Shown here piece after piece: positions 5,636 to 7,428 of a DNA stretch of 7,428 nucleotides. The position numbers and the translations under genes are program-made. How positions within the stretch are numbered: the first letter of the stretch is position 1; each line of letters starts with the position of its first letter. The DNA comes from an uncultured bacterium (GTDB taxonomy: Bacteria > Actinomycetota > Coriobacteriia > Coriobacteriales > Coriobacteriaceae), in NCBI GenBank assembly GCA_905216075.1, contig CAJMSO010000086.1, forward strand, positions 1 through 7,428, given 5' to 3'. The notes beneath the pieces were generated by a model. The model was not told the origin of the DNA and made no database searches. It saw nothing but the letters and a program-made list of their open reading frames with translations.

Positions 5636-6655
5636 GTGGAAACCGCGATTGATATGGCGTTTGGCGGCGCGACGCTTGCCGCCTGTCCACTCTCGGCACT
5701 GGTACTCTCGTTTGCCTTTTACGGGTTTTGCGGCTGGGCATGGGAGTCGACAGTATGCGCCATGCTTAACCAAGGACGCTTCGCCAACAGCGGATTCTTG
5801 CTGGGGCCGTGTTGTCCTATCTATGGTGTGGGCGGCATAGCCTGCTGGCTTTTGCTGCGTGGGATTCCGGATGCCTCGGGCCAGTTTGTCGCGGCGGCGC
5901 TTGTATGCAGCGTAATCGAGTACAGCGTTGGGCTTCTATTGGAAAAGACAACAGGCGCGCGCTTTTGGGATTACTCGCACCTGCCGGTTAATTTGCATGG
6001 GCGCATCTGCCTGTACTGGGCTTGCGCGTTTGGCCTGGGTGCGCTGTGCATTTGCCGTTTAGTGGAGCCGGCATTGCTGGGGCTGCTCGGCCATTTGCCG
6101 GTGCTGATTGTGCGGCTGGCGGCCTTTATCGTCGCGGTCGCGATGATGGTCGATGCGGTGTGCTCTTTGGCCAGCTGGCGCCGCCTGTCCGATCAGCTGG
6201 AGCGTGTGCGTGCCGACCTTGCCGACCGCATCAATGAGTCGCTTGCCGATGCGTCCGACTCCATGCTCGAACGTATTCCCGATTCGGCGATCGACTCGGT
6301 GGCGCAGACGCATATCCGCAGCCGTGCCGTTAACGCGTGGCTGGCTGAGCTGGGCGACGCAACGCTCGATGCCCTGCGTGAGAAGGCTTCGATGCCGACG
6401 TTTATCTCGGATGGTGCTCGCGGCCTGGCGCTTGCCGCCCGCCGCGTGGCCGATGCCGCACCGAGCATGCCGCGTCCGTCGCTCAGTCGTCGCCTTGCCG
6501 GCAAGGGCATAAGCCGTCCGGTGCCGAGCGTGTCACTCAGCCGCCGCGACCTACGCTTCTTTAACGCCTTCCCGCGCCTGCGCATCAATCGCTACGAAGG
6601 TGTCATTCGAGCAACTAATCTCCGCGACCGCGCTCACGAGCTGTTTCGGCGCTAG
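5636..6655 (+). CDS. CmpB-type (PF06541) 'putative ABC transporter permease' membrane protein
   Basis: Polytopic membrane protein of 339 residues with five predicted helices (about 19-37, 55-75, 84-103, 125-143, 153-175). Conserved family blocks are visible: FYGFCGWAWES (28-38), GRFANSGFLLGPCCPIYG (47-64), EYSVGLLLEKTTG (95-107) and FWDYSHLPVNLHGRICLYW (110-128). A long Arg/Ala-rich cytoplasmic tail (about 180-339) includes FFNAFPRLR (308-316). The family is named as type-IV ABC transporter components, but no function is firmly established and no ATPase is encoded beside it. The GTG start at 5636 is preceded by AGGAGAGGG (5621-5629), itself inside the end of the HD gene; an ATG at 5654 is an alternative. 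The 3-base gap suggests coupled translation with the HD gene. Confidence 0.82.
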   Translation: METAIDMAFGGATLAACPLSALVLSFAFYGFCGWAWESTVCAMLNQGRFANSGFLLGPCCPIYGVGGIACWLLLRGIPDASGQFVAAALVCSVIEYSVGLLLEKTTGARFWDYSHLPVNLHGRICLYWACAFGLGALCICRLVEPALLGLLGHLPVLIVRLAAFIVAVAMMVDAVCSLASWRRLSDQLERVRADLADRINESLADASDSMLERIPDSAIDSVAQTHIRSRAVNAWLAELGDATLDALREKASMPTFISDGARGLALAARRVADAAPSMPRPSLSRRLAGKGISRPVPSVSLSRRDLRFFNAFPRLRINRYEGVIRATNLRDRAHELFRR

Positions 6656-6827
6656 CCGGGACGGGCGCGCTCACGGCCCCCTTGCTCGCGTATTCCCGTT
6701 CGTTTCGCGCCCGTTGCTGCGCCGTTTCCAAGATTGCGGCGCCGTTGGAGATGGCACGATCTGGGTCGAGCCGGTCGAGGAAGCTATCCGCATCCGTACC
6801 GGCGAACACGGCCCTTCTACGGTGTAG
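6656..6827 (+). other. Coding-like stretch without a recognisable start, possible gene remnant
   Basis: After the CmpB-like stop, a different plus-strand frame stays open to TAG at 6825-6827. It encodes a plausible C-terminal sequence ending GDGTIWVEPVEEAIRIRTGE and a few more residues. Base composition stays high (roughly 74, 57 and 69 percent GC at codon positions 1, 2 and 3 over the last 58 codons), which is coding-like rather than intergenic. The opposite strand is also open here, so strand is uncertain. No ribosome site or start was found on either strand. I recognise no family. Confidence 0.25.
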
Positions 6828-6845
6828 GACAATCTTTCGCCTGAC

Positions 6846-6871
6846 GGGTGCGCCTTTCTTGGGGCGCGCTC
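6846..6871 (+). terminator. Possible weak terminator hairpin
   Basis: GGGTGCGCC (6846-6854) and GGCGCGCTC (6863-6871) form a 9-bp stem with two G-T pairs and an 8-base loop. The following ATTCTCGTC is only a weak T-tract. It would end transcription from the HD/CmpB operon. It overlaps the proposed -35 of the next gene, so one of the two readings may be wrong. Confidence 0.3.
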
Positions 6872-6886
6872 ATTCTCGTCTACAAT
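6859..6886 (+). promoter_or_regulatory. Probable promoter of the HAD hydrolase gene
   Basis: TTGGGG (6859-6864) and TACAAT (6881-6886) are 16 bases apart. A transcript would begin near 6893, giving a very short leader before the ribosome site at 6899-6907. Confidence 0.4.
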
Positions 6887-6908
6887 ATCGTGCAGACGAA
6901 GGAGAGGC

Positions 6909-7428
6909 ATGCCCATGATCAAGATGTTTGCGAGTGACTTAGACGGAACGCTGCTGAACGCCCTGCACGAGGCAGACGGGACCATCCGCCGTGCCATTCG
7001 TGAGCTGACCGAGGCTGGTCTGCATGTGGTTCCCGCGACCGGACGCTCGACGTTACCAATCGGCGAGCATGGTTTTACGGGGCTGGCGCTCGATGCCTGC
7101 TGCTCTAACGGCTCCATTGTGCGCGACAGTCATGGCGAGGTGCTCAAGACCTGGACCATCGACCCGCAGATTACCGAGGAGCTGCTCAAGGAGTTTCCGG
7201 ACATTTGCTTCGACTGCTCCACGCCCGATGGCATGTTCTCGAGCGGTTCGTTCGAGATGCATCAGGCGGGCTTTAAGAAGGACAGCCCCATCAAGCGCAT
7301 CGTGATGCGCGGTATGCGAGCGCGTGGCGGGTATCACGAGGAGCAGTATTTCGACCAGTCGATCGGTGACATTCTGCGCCACGATGTGTGCAAGATTAAC
7401 TGCCGCGTGACCTCGCCCGAGCTGGAGC
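6909..7428 (+). CDS. Cof-type HAD-IIB family phosphatase, 3' end beyond the window
   Basis: Start of a haloacid-dehalogenase-superfamily hydrolase of the Cof/YidA type, cytosolic Mg-dependent phosphatases that act on sugar phosphates, nucleotides or similar small phosphoesters. The window holds 173 codons and no stop. Motif I is DLDGT (10-14: nucleophile D10, acid/base D12). Motif II is ATGRS (43-47, T44). The SNGS at 66-69 is the usual family landmark after it. The C2 cap domain begins at about residue 80 and is incomplete; motifs III and IV lie outside. AAGGAGAGG (6899-6907) precedes ATG 6909 closely, and the in-frame ATG at 6915 is an equally possible start. The preceding promoter makes it likely to be a separate unit from the HD/CmpB operon. 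The substrate cannot be inferred. Confidence 0.9.
   Translation, partial: MPMIKMFASDLDGTLLNALHEADGTIRRAIRELTEAGLHVVPATGRSTLPIGEHGFTGLALDACCSNGSIVRDSHGEVLKTWTIDPQITEELLKEFPDICFDCSTPDGMFSSGSFEMHQAGFKKDSPIKRIVMRGMRARGGYHEEQYFDQSIGDILRHDVCKINCRVTSPELE

Noticed and set aside
6671..7117. 148-codon minus-strand frame across the HAD gene start
   Set aside because: Overlaps the clear HAD motifs I and II on the other strand and has a low-complexity Ser/Arg/Pro composition.

Overview
The window looks like chromosomal DNA of a moderately GC-rich Gram-positive bacterium, most probably a member of the Coriobacteriia (Collinsella or a close relative). This rests on an actinobacterial GluBCD-like amino-acid transporter (the second permease has the N-terminal 'LYEAPGPK' signature), a twin-arginine lipoprotein signal on the binding protein, strong GGAGG-type ribosome binding sites, and a divergent short DXS. 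The taxonomic call is inference, not a database match.

Left part (1-2508, minus strand): an ABC amino-acid importer operon read right to left. A promoter (2479-2508) precedes a lipoprotein solute-binding protein (2435-1440). A strong hairpin lies in the gap (1326-1351), then comes a first permease (1301-642). A second permease overlaps it by an ATGA and runs off the left edge. The ATPase is expected just outside the window. The hairpin probably sets a high binding-protein to permease ratio.

Middle (2509-3085): about 580 bases with no established gene but dense in structure. It holds two palindromes sharing a GGGACAGG core, an orphan -10 box plus ribosome binding site plus 12-codon ORF that ends inside the second palindrome, and a regular array of three 57-base palindromic units at 80-81-base periodicity (2813-3030). 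The intrinsic terminator of dxs (3043-3083) closes the region. This is the least ordinary stretch of the window.

Right of centre (3086-4867, minus strand): a 593-residue 1-deoxy-D-xylulose-5-phosphate synthase homologue. It keeps the thiamine-diphosphate and most active-site residues but has lost the usual DG-x-TH motif. A 228-base divergent intergenic region with two perfect palindromes separates it from a plus-strand operon.

Right part (5096-7428, plus strand): a small HD-domain phosphohydrolase-like gene is followed after 3 bases by a five-helix CmpB-type (PF06541) membrane protein. Then come a 253-base gap containing a coding-like stretch of unclear identity, and the 5' part of a Cof-type HAD phosphatase with its own probable promoter, running off the right edge.
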